Assembly: GCF_037975245.1 (NCBI RefSeq)
Contig: NC_092569.1
Span: 6,814,501-6,878,500, forward strand
DNA length: 64,000 nt
Direction of reading: 5' to 3'
From: Apostichopus japonicus
Lineage: Eukaryota; Echinodermata; Holothuroidea; Aspidochirotida; Stichopodidae
Numbering within the stretch: position 1 is the first letter of the stretch; every line of letters begins with the position of its first letter. The notes under the pieces were generated by a model. That model was not told the DNA's origin. It made no database searches and was given only the letters and a program-made list of their open reading frames with translations. This document shows, one piece after another, positions 23,781 through 49,967 of this stretch. Made by a program: the position numbers and the translations under genes.

Positions 23781-24571
23781 AGCGGGGATTCAGCAGTGAG
23801 GAAGTTTCCAAGTTTGAAAATGTTTCCAAGTTTTAAATTTGTAGAGAAAGGTGCCAGGGTGTGTGGTGTATTGTAATCCAATCTAGAGGGTTAGTATAAC
23901 AGAAGTGTAACTTTGTTAAGTGAGAAATCGTATGTGTAACTGATGATTTGCTTTATACTCATGCCTTTTTGAAAAGTAGGAAGTTACTGTATCTGCCTAA
24001 TGCTGCTGTATGTAGTGCCCTCTCTAAATTAAAAGGGGAAATGCAAAATTGAGTGCAACAACTGAACATGGTTTTCGTCCCATCATCATTCCCAAAAACT
24101 TTATACAATTACTGTACCTCATTTATTCCACCCATAGTCTATGTAACTTATTCTGTTTATCTAGTTAGCCAGCTTACAGTATCTTCTTCTTCTGTAGCGG
24201 GTTTGGGTTTGGGAGCTAGTTTGGTATGTCATGCAGATCTTCCATTTAACAGGGGGAACAGGATACTCAGAAGTCATCGAAGCTCAGATAATTAATAACT
24301 TAGGGGAACAAAGGGAGAAGCTGGAATTAGAGATAAACATTCAGATAGACTCCTTGTCTCTCTCTAGTCAACCACTACTCTCACCCAACAGACGTCCATT
24401 GTATGAGAAAATTGATGCCCTATGTACATGACATAGTTAACAATACAAGTGAATGAGTGTGAACACACGAGGAAGAAAATAGTAACAGGCACCTGCTACA
24501 CTATCTCTATCAGAGTCTCCGAGGTAAAGCATTGATAATCATTTCATGGGATGGTGTATCTGTGAATTATA

Positions 24572-24577
24572 AATAAA
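24572..24577 (+). terminator. Putative P450 poly(A) signal
   Basis: First AATAAA after the P450 stop codon (about 790 bases of 3' UTR). Others occur at about 25777 and 26199. Confidence 0.35.
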
Positions 24578-24579
24578 AT

Positions 24580-26230
24580 TTAACATTGATTGTTTTGTAT
24601 GTTTGTTGAATGTGTTGTAGATGGATATTTCAATCTGTGTGATGTTTCTTTTGTGGGTGCATTTGGACATTGCTCGCATAGAAAATGATTAATTCAACAC
24701 ATTCGCAACAGCCATGAACAATCCTACTACTTTCTGATTCTTCAAAGTAGTTTCGACAGCTGGAATTTTATATTCTTTATATACATGTATGCCAAACTTT
24801 ATTCACAAATTTAGCTCTTGAAATTGTGTAGTATAATTATCGTATTATATTTTATAATGTATCTTCAATTTATTCCCTTTCACTCTATATTAGCCAAAAA
24901 TGTCTTCATTACTATTTACTAAAGCCTAAACGACCTGCGAATATGCAAATCAAATATGTAAGTTGGTGTTGCAGTATTCAGTCACTGGAAACTCAGATGG
25001 TAAATATTCCACAAAACAGCGGAAAAATGGCCATGATTTCCATCCACCGGTCAGTTTTAACTTGCATGCAGTCAATGACAATCAAGTCCAAGCTTGTTTC
25101 ATGTAATACATGCAAAGTTACAGGCAATTTATGGTGCTAAAATGTGCTGCAAATGGTAATTAATATCCTTACCTCTTATGCTATGGGCATTAAAAGGGAC
25201 AAAAATTGGTTCTTACTGCCAAATTTGCCAATGAAATTTTCGTAGGAATCAATGGATAGGCGGTCAGATTATTGTTACTTGTAGTTGCGGGATATGTGTA
25301 GGAATGAGGTAGGTTTACTTGCTACCAAGACAACAAAACATGTTCCAGTACATGCAATATTTGAGATCTGTGTTTTATGAAATTATTAGTAGACATTGTG
25401 TGATGTGTGTTTTAAGGAAACTGAAGTGATTGGTAGACATTGTTACATCCAAGTGGTACCAAAAACACCTCTACTCTGCCAGAAAGATAAGTAATCACAT
25501 TCATCACAGTAAATATTTATGGATCTTTAAGGATCTCCTTACCTTTAAAAATGAAAAGAAACTACTCTGTAAAAGTGAGAGTGTGCAAGGTTTCATTATC
25601 TTTATACCTATGTTGCCTAATAAGAAATCTACAGGCAAACACAGGACCTCTTCCAAACATCAAGAAAAATGGAGGAAGCTGTTCAGACCATCTTTGCTCT
25701 TTGGAGAAAGAGACTTATGTAGGTCATGTACAAGGTCAAGTTGAATCTTTCAGCTTGCCTGTTGCTTCACAAATGCAATAAATGTAACTTTCTTAGAGGT
25801 ATGTTGAGTTCATTTACATTCTGTGTATTTCTATCACGTAGATCAAGGTTCATGGTTTGGTTTTACTTCTCCTGTAATATGTGTCTTTGTGGGGGTTTCT
25901 TTAATTTATGGCTAATGTTGAAGAAGTTCACTCTGTTTCTATCATACCAACTCTTTTTTTAATCTTTATCAGTTATATCTCTTAAGTGTGAGAAGATACT
26001 GAATGTCTGATTCTAAGGATAACCTGTACACTGTTAAAGTAACCTGTTGTACTGAATCAAACTATAGTAACCATGTAAAATCCTGAAGCAAGCAGAGTGT
26101 GAAGTGTACATGTAAATGCTTCATGTGTGAGCTGTTTCTTCTTTGCCCGGATCTCATAGTATTTATTATCTCATTGCCTTGTTTGATTCTGTAAGCAGAA
26201 AATAAATAAATCGTAAATTACATGAAACAA
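24580..26230. other. Intergenic stretch, nothing recognised
   Basis: AT-rich sequence downstream of the P450. Short open frames have no splice context or family resemblance. It could hold an extended P450 3' UTR, since further AATAAA copies occur. Confidence 0.3.
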
Positions 26231-26296
26231 TTGAATGTTGGACTTTTTATTAAACTATATACATCAACCTTCAATTATGGAGCAAATATGTAAAAC

Positions 26297-26346
26297 AATA
26301 ATAATAATAATAATAATAACAATAATAATAATAATAATAATAATAA
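26297..26346 (+). repeat. (TAA)n microsatellite, tail of the adjacent SINE
   Basis: About sixteen AAT units with one C interruption. On the minus strand this is the (ATT)n tail expected at the 3' end of the SINE at 26347-26640. Confidence 0.9.
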
Positions 26347-26640
26347 TCAGAGAGTTATATTTACGACACTTAAGCCACCACCAATGTGGGAGAAGCCGGC
26401 AAGGGCTTATGGATTACAACTTTCACATTGGGTGGCTTCCAATTCAACATTTTGAACTCAAATTTGGAATCTTTTCCACTTAGAAAGTCGTTGCAGATAG
26501 GAATACCATAAAATACCATTGGATGAAAAACCCACCTTACTATGATCCGGCGGGGGATCGAACCCTGAACCTCCCAAGTGCTAAGCCTCGTTGCTTCAAA
26601 TGACACAGCTTTTATCTACTCGGCCACAGTCGGTACAATA
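26347..26640 (-). mobile_element. tRNA-derived SINE
   Basis: Read on the minus strand it begins TGTACCGACTGTGGCCGAGT. A box TGGCCGAGTAGA lies at 26626-26615 and B box GGTTCGATCCC at 26564-26554, the internal Pol III promoter of a Ser/Leu-type tRNA. The body then runs to an (ATT)n tail. acaataa occurs at both outer flanks and may be the target duplication. It is not a functional tRNA: A and B boxes are too far apart and no acceptor stem closes. Confidence 0.82.
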
Positions 26641-27758
26641 ACTGATAGTGATTTTTATATAATGGTAAAATATAGTGCATATACTCGGGTATTATTTTCA
26701 ATGCGACCCTTGCTTGACATTAAACATAAGAATACAGACAACAGTACATGTTAAACAATACAAAATGGTAACCATGCATTTTAGCGATGTTTCATTACCC
26801 ACGTCATGACTACTGTAGTATGACACAACGGAACAAAAACTTCTCTTACTATTTCACCCTTGTAAACACTGGTAAATCCTGGTAGCTCCTAGCTGTAGGG
26901 CTGGTAGAGGCATGCACCCTTGCATGAGTACATACAAATCCATTTTCACAGCAATGTACACCAGTGGTGAATATTTGCCTTACCTCAAATCACCTCACCT
27001 CTCTCCTACTCGTGCAGTTTCACGTAAAATGAATGAATTATTTTCAATCTAATGTTACGTAGATTGTCAGAGAATGTGTGGGAGAGGAAGGATGTGAGGG
27101 CGTCTTTATGGAAGACTAACAAATTCAAGTTTGCCTCATGCAAGGGGTCTCCGTTTGCTGCTCTGCCATCTGAAGGGTTATCAACATGTTTTTTCACATT
27201 TGTCTCCAATTTACCAGAACTTGTATCAGGGCAAGTTCTGTTAATAGGCCTATATGGTTAATTTTGAAAATGATATAATGATGTGATTTCTTTATCTCCG
27301 TGTGCATATTCACGGTAATCAGGCTGTGGTATATATTCGTGCTTCCATTCTTTCAAGTCTGATTGTCAATTAGAAGTTCTTAACGTAGGTAGCTCTTTCT
27401 TGTGGTACAACCAGCAGAAGTTTCTGCATCCAAACTGTGGATTTTTCTACAAGAGAGAAAGGGAAGAATTCAGTGAAACGATGGGAAAATATCTAGTTCT
27501 CTTACTACTTACCGTATATTACCAGGGAAATGTACTTCATTTGAATTATGTTGCTTTTGACTCGTTGTTGAAAGTAAAGGAATTGTATGCGATTATTATG
27601 GCGTGCGTGTGCCCGTGTGTATGTGAGAGACCACCCCTTTGCTTGTAAACACCACATGAAGTTGGTTTAGTGAAATTTGACGCATGTGGTGTTACAATCC
27701 TCCGTAGCGCGAAATCTTGTTCTATGTAAATTAGTACAGACATAAACTTTGAAGCGTT

Positions 27759-28555
27759 CGCGCGTGTGGAAAGCCATTTTAACATTTAATCGGGAATTTT
27801 AGATATCTTAAATTGTTTCTTTTTTAGATATCTAAAATTCTATTTCAGATATCTATAATTAAACTCGAGATATCTTAAATTTATTCGAGATATCTGAAAT
27901 TTTATTTCAGATATCTGAAATTGAATTCGAGATATCTAAAATAGATTTCGAGATATCTGAAATTCTAATTCAGATATCTGAAATTGAATTCCAGATATCT
28001 GAAATTGAATTCCAGATATCTGAAATTGAATTCGAGATATCTGCAATTGAATTCCAGATATCTGAAATGCATATGCAGAAATTCCCGATTAAATGTTAAA
28101 ATGACGTACGTATGGAAAGCCATTTTAACATTTAATCGGGAATTTTCAGATATCTGAAATTGAATTCGAGATATCTGTAATTGAATTCGAGATATCTGAA
28201 ATTGAATTCGAGATATCTGCAATTCTATTTCAGATATCTGAAATTGAATTCGAGATATCTGAAATTCTATTTCAGATATCTGAAATAGAATTGCAGATAT
28301 CTTGAATTCAATTTCAGATACCTCGAATTCAATTTCAGATATCTCGAATTCAATTCAGATATCTAGAATTCAATTTCAGATATCTCGAATTCTCTGGTAT
28401 TTCGAGAATCTGAAATTGAATTTAAAACATCTGCAATTATTTGTAGATATCTTAAATAAATTGGAGATATCTGTAATTTAATTTGAGATATCTGAAATTA
28501 TTTCGAGATATCTGAAATTCCTTATTAAATGTGAAAACGGCTTTCCATACGCGCG
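27759..28555. mobile_element. Inverted-end element filled with palindromic AGATATCT repeats
   Basis: Outer ends are CGCGCGTGTGGAAAGCC and, inverted, CGCGCGTATGGAAAGCC. Each continues into attttaacatttaatcgggaattt or a close variant. GCGTT lies directly outside both ends (27754-27758, 28556-28560), a probable 5-bp duplication. The interior is some 35 units of about 20 bp, each centred on AGATATCT and joined by gaatt/aattc, so nearly every unit is itself a palindrome. An internal end pair at 28078-28146 shows the structure is a dimer (27759-28105 and 28106-28555). No protein is encoded. Confidence 0.82.
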
Positions 28556-28559
28556 GCGT

Positions 28560-29440
28560 TGTCCTGTAACACTATTGCTATAAAGTAGATTCGATTTTGT
28601 TTCAACAATTGTCATTTTATTAATGAACTTAAACTTTAGTGAAAGAAACAAAGTCGCATTTAGGGACCTGGATCATTTTTTAAGGCATGTGTGTCTGTTG
28701 AAAACAATAGGGTTGGAGATTTCAACGGCTCGTGTTCAGACAAACAAGCTTCGATCGACCAAATACACACATATGCCTGTATTCGCTGTATAGTGTAAAC
28801 TAACCAATCGTAATCTTATTCCTTATTTTCCGAACACTTCCCTATATAGGGACCACGCGCAATGACAAGCCCTTTTCTCTCTATATATATATGCAAAGGC
28901 ACTTCATTCATGCATAAGAGACGAATCATTTCATTTCGTTTCATTTCATTTCGGCATTTAATTAAGGCTCTCATAGGAGACTATTTAGCTGTACGTGTGT
29001 AATAAATGCGTTCGCGATACGCGTATTACTAGCCTTGTAAACAGATTCTGTATACACGTGTTTTTAGCACATATGGTAATTACATTGGAACTGCAATGTT
29101 ATCATTTGGTTTTTATAGTTATTGTCATTTTTGTTTATTTATATGTTATTGTCTTTTCGGGCACAAATTTCCAGAATGACTTAAGCATCTAACATGGGAC
29201 AGTTATAGCCTACTTCTTCTTACCACCCCTATGTGTAATGCAGTTGCCATTTTAGGAGGCGTCGTGTTCAATGGCCCTGCGTTTGCACACATCAATCACA
29301 CGCGCACTCCCTCACATTTCCGATGTAGTAGTGAAGTACAAAATATCATCTTACTATGGATTACGTGTAGGAAGATGAGATACAAACATGCACACATACG
29401 ACAGAGACATTTGGAGTATTTAAAAGAATGTATAATATAT
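28560..29440. other. Spacer between the palindromic element and the SLC7 gene
   Basis: No gene recognised. AATAAA on the minus strand at about 29137-29132 could serve the SLC7 transcript if translation ends by reading past the exon 9 donor. Confidence 0.3.
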
Positions 29441-29445
29441 CATAC

Positions 29446-44625
<15,180 letters not shown>

Positions 44626-45032
44626 ATTGTTAACCGACCAATCACTGATGCGCTAACTTGAACGATCCCCACACTTGCATTGTTAAACCTTTTCATTAGA
44701 TCTATTGAACTATGGAGCTCTGTTTATAGCTCCGTGATTGAACTGTTTTCTGTAACTCAATATGAACGACAACCTAATATGATATTGCCCTCTAAGCGTC
44801 ACGGTACCTTTGTAAAGTCAAAACTGCAGCGTGGATAACAATACTTGAACAGGAAATTAACGCTGACATAGTTACTGGGGAAGAAGGGATTGTGACTGTC
44901 AGACTGCCATCAGGAGTGCTTAGTAATAAACGTAATAATGTGAACATCTATATACTCGGACATAAACAATGTTACCAATCACTGTAATAACATTGGCCTT
45001 CTGGAGGTTTACATTAATACATAATGTTAGAT

Positions 45033-45326
45033 CAGGCGCGTAGCCAGGAATTTGCCCAAGGGAGGGGCGAACCTGTAGGCAAACTATCAGAGCCGTAGAT
45101 TCTGCATTGAAAACTATCTAAGCGTAGCGCCACCACATACTGGCGCTAGGCGTACAAGGAAACTTTGGCTGAAAATGCCTCCCAGATCGCTGGAAATGGC
45201 ACTTCCCAGGCCTTGTAAGTTGCATCTAAGCTTGAAATTACTAGCGATATAAAAAAAACATACAAAAAAAAAATGCTCAAGGGGGGGGGGGTGGTCGCCC
45301 CCTTCGTCCCCTTGGCTACGCGCCTG
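45033..45326 (-). mobile_element. hAT MITE, CAGGCGCGTAGCC family, copy G
   Basis: Both ends are intact (CAGGCGCGTAGCCAGG, GGCTACGCGCCTG) and the core is in reverse. Flanks TGTTAGAT and GGTATGAT are only partly alike, so the target duplication has decayed. Confidence 0.85.
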
Positions 45327-47273
45327 GGTATGATTACAGGCATGACACAACGACTGCTGCTTTGAGAGGGAAAAAATTTTGAAGTTTCTTCCTGTCACAG
45401 ACTAGTATTCGTCACTTTTGTGTGTTGTAGCCATAGGTTACACCGTGAATGTTTAGTCACATGAGGAGAGACGGGGGAGGGGGGGGGAGGTGGAATAACC
45501 TAAGGATATAGAAGAAAATAATTGAAGGGGTGATACATTGGTCTACTCTAATTGATTTTAAGAAGAACGTTCACGGTGGACTACAATGTATAAAATAGAC
45601 AAAGAATTTGCATGGGTTATACGCAGGTATAATTCGTCCCCGTTTTCGCGTAGTGGCGAATCTGCACTTTTGGCGAAATTGAGTTAAATATTGTTCTTAC
45701 CTATTTCGAGGGTGAAGAATCGGTTAAGGCAGGTTAGAAGTTCTAAAACTGTCTAGATTTTTAGTTATTTCTGACTGATTTTTTACGAATGTTATGTCCA
45801 CCTAAGGCCCACTCTCGTTTTCACATACTGACGAATACTTTAGTCATTATAACCACTCAGTGACACCATTTGTCTAAGGTCCATGCGTTTTTGCATAACG
45901 ACGAATATTACCCTTTGGAACAAGCCGAACATAACAACCAAGTCAACTAACTGCCATTTGAAAACACACAGGATTATGGGAAGGTAACATCTTTATTATT
46001 TCCACCTCGTCTTTTAATTGATTAATGCAGCATTTCATACACGATAGCATAACTCGTGAAAACAGAATGGCCAGTGTGTCAACAATAATATTCCTGAATA
46101 GTAGCCTAGTGTTATGATTGCAGTACATTCGATGCTTGTACCTGTTGTGCGAGTAGCTATATACAGTAGACTTGAGTAACGCTATTTATCTCTACTGAAT
46201 CGGTGTAACAGTGTCGGTACATTTAATAAGAGCTGTGTGTCAATGAGGAAACATACGGTGTAAGACACTGACGGACATTGATGACAATGTTTGTAACTCG
46301 TATAAAAATGATGAATATATCACTCAAATTTTAATTGTGACCGCGAAGACTACAATACCTAGACCAAGGTTAATTAATTTAAACCATTCTTAGTGTTAGC
46401 CTAACCATACCTACGGATTAAAGGGAAGGATCCCAACCAGCATAATGAACTTATATTACCAAGATCCTTGTGATGAACTTATCCCTAGAATATCTAAGTC
46501 CATTATCTTGCACGGTACGGGAGTAAATTGGTTTTTAAAAGTCGTGGCATGGAGCTACTTTTTTGCCAATGTGTAATGTCATAGTGCCACTTGGGATGGT
46601 GGGAGGGGGAGATGTAATTTAATTATTTTGGTTTCCTGTCTCCTTTCAATGTGAATGTAAACAGTTCAATAAACAAATACCAGTATTATGACAATTTATA
46701 ACATGCAAATACCAGCTTCAATTTAATATGTAAAGAAACGTTAAAGATGTAACATCTCCCTAAAGAAGTACGGTTTCTCTTAGCTGTTGGCGGCTTTGCT
46801 CATCACGAGCATTGCTCTAGCCTAACTTAAAGCTACCTTTATCTGGCTTAGTAATACCTAGTTACATAGTTGAAGGTCACATACTTTTACATGAAACTTT
46901 GGAAGGTACTAGCATAGTTTATACTTAAGTAGTTACTTTGCTACAAAGGACGAGGGGGGGGGGGGGCGTTTAGACCGAATTATTAGAAAATCTGTATAGC
47001 AACCTTCAGATGTGACTGAACCTTGGATGTTTTCTTCCACAGGCTAAGAATTTCAGGATCACAGGGGAAGTTTTACCAGACCTTTTGGAAAAATAAACCA
47101 AGTCAGAAATTGACACCCAAACCAAATGAACATCACCAAACTGATACACCCTCAGCCCTGGTTTCCATACATTGGGATTGTTAACCCATACGGTTGCTCG
47201 ACAAAAGAAAGGATAAGGCACTTGCTGTTCCAGAACGGAAGTTACAAGCCACTCGAAGAATCTATGTATTGCA

Positions 47274-47628
47274 CAGTGGCGTAGGAAGGTACTTTTGAGT
47301 GGGGGGGGGGGCTGAAGACTGATCGCCGGCCTGGGGGAGGGGTCTAAGGGGAGGGGGTACCCCCTCCCCTTTGGAATTTTTTGCATTTCCAGGTGGCCTC
47401 AGATGCAATTTGGTGCAATATAGCACACTTCAACACCCACTCCATTTTGTAAACTTAATTTTGTATTTTCACTTGGCCTAAGATGCAATTTGGTGCACCA
47501 AATGAGATTTTTTTTTCTCATTTGGAAATGAAAAAGGGGTTTTCTGACTTGCGAACCGGGGGGCGGAATTATACTTCCGCCCCTCCACATTTTTCATTTT
47601 TCAGCCCCCCCCGGTTCCTACGCCCTTG
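47274..47628. mobile_element. hAT MITE (CAGTGGCGTAGGAA family) nested in the 4.6-kb element
   Basis: Ends CAGTGGCGTAGGAAGG and GGTTCCTACGCCCTTG, with a perfect 8-bp duplication GTATTGCA (47266-47273, 47629-47636). The inverted copy at 50,940-50,990 reads straight through this point, so the insertion is younger than the duplication. Confidence 0.92.
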
Positions 47629-47639
47629 GTATTGCAGAT

Positions 47640-48000
47640 ATCAAACGTTTGATTAATCCATGATATCGTGTTTCATTAAGATTGTAAGGAAAAAATTATA
47701 ACAAAGGGTCTTTTTCTTGACTTTTCAAGTGCGTTTAATATTGTCTTGCCAAATCTTTTACGATTTATCAAAGAAACATGGCTTATTCATTGGCTGACAC
47801 AATATCTTCAAGGATGGTCCAGACAAGTTAGGTTGCATAAAGGGTTATCGGAAATAAAGGTTGGTGTGCCTTATGGGTGAGGAGTCCATTATCTGCTATA
47901 TTATGTACTATATAAACTTATGAAAATAGGTCAAATTCACACATTTCTGTTACAAAATATGCCGATGATACTGTTGTATCATATACAATTCCTAAGAGCT
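47640..48000 (+). pseudogene. Decayed LINE reverse transcriptase
   Basis: One frame reads TKGLFLDFSSAFNIVLPNLL, then WLTQYLQGWSRQVRL, KVGVPYG and, after stops, YADDTVVSY. These are reverse transcriptase blocks with the catalytic YADD. Several stops and frame breaks make it non-functional. The opposite arm carries only the first block, ending at about 50810. Confidence 0.75.
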
Positions 48001-49967
48001 ATGTTTAAATTGACCAATGAAATTATTATTGTTCTGTAAATGACATAGTTCCAACATGTGACTGCAAGACTTAATTGTGTCACCCCAAAATAAAGGAATT
48101 TGTTATTGAAAATAAAACCATAAAACATGAAGGTCTCATTCTATCAAGATCGCAACGTATTATTATTGAGGGATCTGAGGTGGCTAGGACCTCGAAACTG
48201 AGTACTGGAAGTATACACCGCCGACAGTTTGACCTTTTCTTGCAAAATATCAAGGTATTAAAAAAAGTATATTACAAAGTATCTAGTGTGGCTTACGTTG
48301 TGTCTTTCTTTAACCAAAATGCTAAGGAAAATGTTTTCAATACTATTATTCTACCCTGGCACATGTGATCTATGCAGTGCCTGTCTGGTACCATTTTACA
48401 TTGCAAGAAAAGCAAAGAAAGAAGAATGAAGTTTCTTAAATGCACATCAGCTATATATTTAATTTAGATTACAATACACTTTTAGAAAAAGTAAATGCTG
48501 CTGCAAGAACTGAGTTTACAAGAATGGCTAATAAGATTTACAATGATCAGAATCACCCTTTGTATACTGTACTAAAAAGTCTCCTGCACAAATAGAGCAG
48601 AAATCTAAGAAATCCCCACAAAATACCGAACGTAAGCTTACAGAAACTCATTTATTTACCGTGCTGCTTTATACATTCCACCCGAGCACTTATATGTTTG
48701 TTGTAGTCTGTTTGTTATATCGTTTTATGTATTAACTTTTGTATGTGTAGATGTATTTTATATGATATCCTATCATCTTAACACTTTTCCCCTTTTATAT
48801 TATTTATTCTTGGACTGTTTGTTGTAGTCTGTTTGTTATATCGTTTTATGTCTTAACTTTTGTTTGTGTAAATGTATTTGATATGATATCCTATCATCTT
48901 AAAAAAAATAACCTTTTATATTAGTTATTTTTCTTGTTGAGGTATTATATGACTCCTCTCTATAAATTTTATATTTATACAGGAAGGAAATAAAAAGAAG
49001 GAACAACATACTACAGTACAACTTGGAAACACTTGAACAATGGCACAGTTGTTTCCTTCTTTAAATCTGAGGATTCACACGAGTTTGGGTTGGATATTAT
49101 GAATGTGCCTGTAAGCTCAAGAAAAATTTCACATTCCGTTTAAGGGGATCGTACAGTGGAAAAGCTTCCAAAACTTTTGAAGGATACTTAGAAACTATTG
49201 TCAGAGACATTTCACGTAATACACTCACTTGAAAATGAAGAATTGCACACAATTTTCCGTAGTCTGTGTGCTTCATAAGAATTCCGACTTAACAGATTAC
49301 GCCACTGGAACTATTATTTTTGCAACTGTATGCGTTCACATTTCATAATATCCCTGTCTATTTCATACATTGTAGAAAATGGTGTTTTTTTTTTTAAATA
49401 AATAGGACCAATATATCACCCTTTCAGCAGCCGGCTCTCCTTGCCCTCCCTACCTCAACATCCCTCTATCCGACACCATCCATGTCACCCAAGAAAAACA
49501 TACTAAAACACTTACATCCGCCCACCGTGAACCCATACAAATTCCTTGTCTATTTTATAAATTGCAACAAAACGTGGGCGTTCTTTTTAAAATTAATAAG
49601 ACCAATATACCACCCCTTTCAACAGCCGGCTCTCCCTGCCCTTTATACCACCTCCCCTCATCATATCCGACCCCATCCATGTCACTCAAGAAAAACATAC
49701 TAAAACACGTATGTTGATACCTGCGTATAACCCATGCAAATTCCTTGTCTATTTTATACACTATAGTAAACCGTGGACGTTCTTCTTAAAATCAATAAGA
49801 CCAATGTGCCACCCCTTCGATTATTTTCTTCTTACGTAAGGTGATTCCACCTACCCCCCCCCCTCCCTCCTCTCCCCATGTGACAGTGAACATTCACGGT
49901 GTACCCTATGGCTACTACACAAACGTGACGAATACTAGTCTGTGACAGGACGAAACTTCAAATTTAG

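Larger units (their letters stand above)
45372..49967. mobile_element. 4.6-kb element with long inverted ends carrying tandem subrepeats
   Basis: The left end (gaagtttcttcctgtcacag, then actagtattcgtcac) is mirrored at 49967 with few changes. The inverted ends extend some 260 bases and include a unit with ccttgtctattttata, tcttaaaatcaataagacc and accacccctt. At the inner right side the unit is tandem three times (starts 49352, 49543, 49743). The word ACGAAT recurs through the ends. The interior contains a decayed LINE-type reverse transcriptase (47640-48000) and a later hAT MITE (47274-47628). Class unknown; it may be composite. Confidence 0.6.

Noticed and set aside
26554-26626. Possible tRNA gene (A and B boxes on the minus strand)
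   Set aside because: Boxes are too far apart, no cloverleaf closes, and the unit continues into an (ATT)n tail; it is a SINE.
28000-28222. Frame with repeated RYLEFNFRYLEFN, looking like a repeat protein
   Set aside because: It is the reading of the AGATATCT satellite units; no start context, splice sites or non-repeat part.
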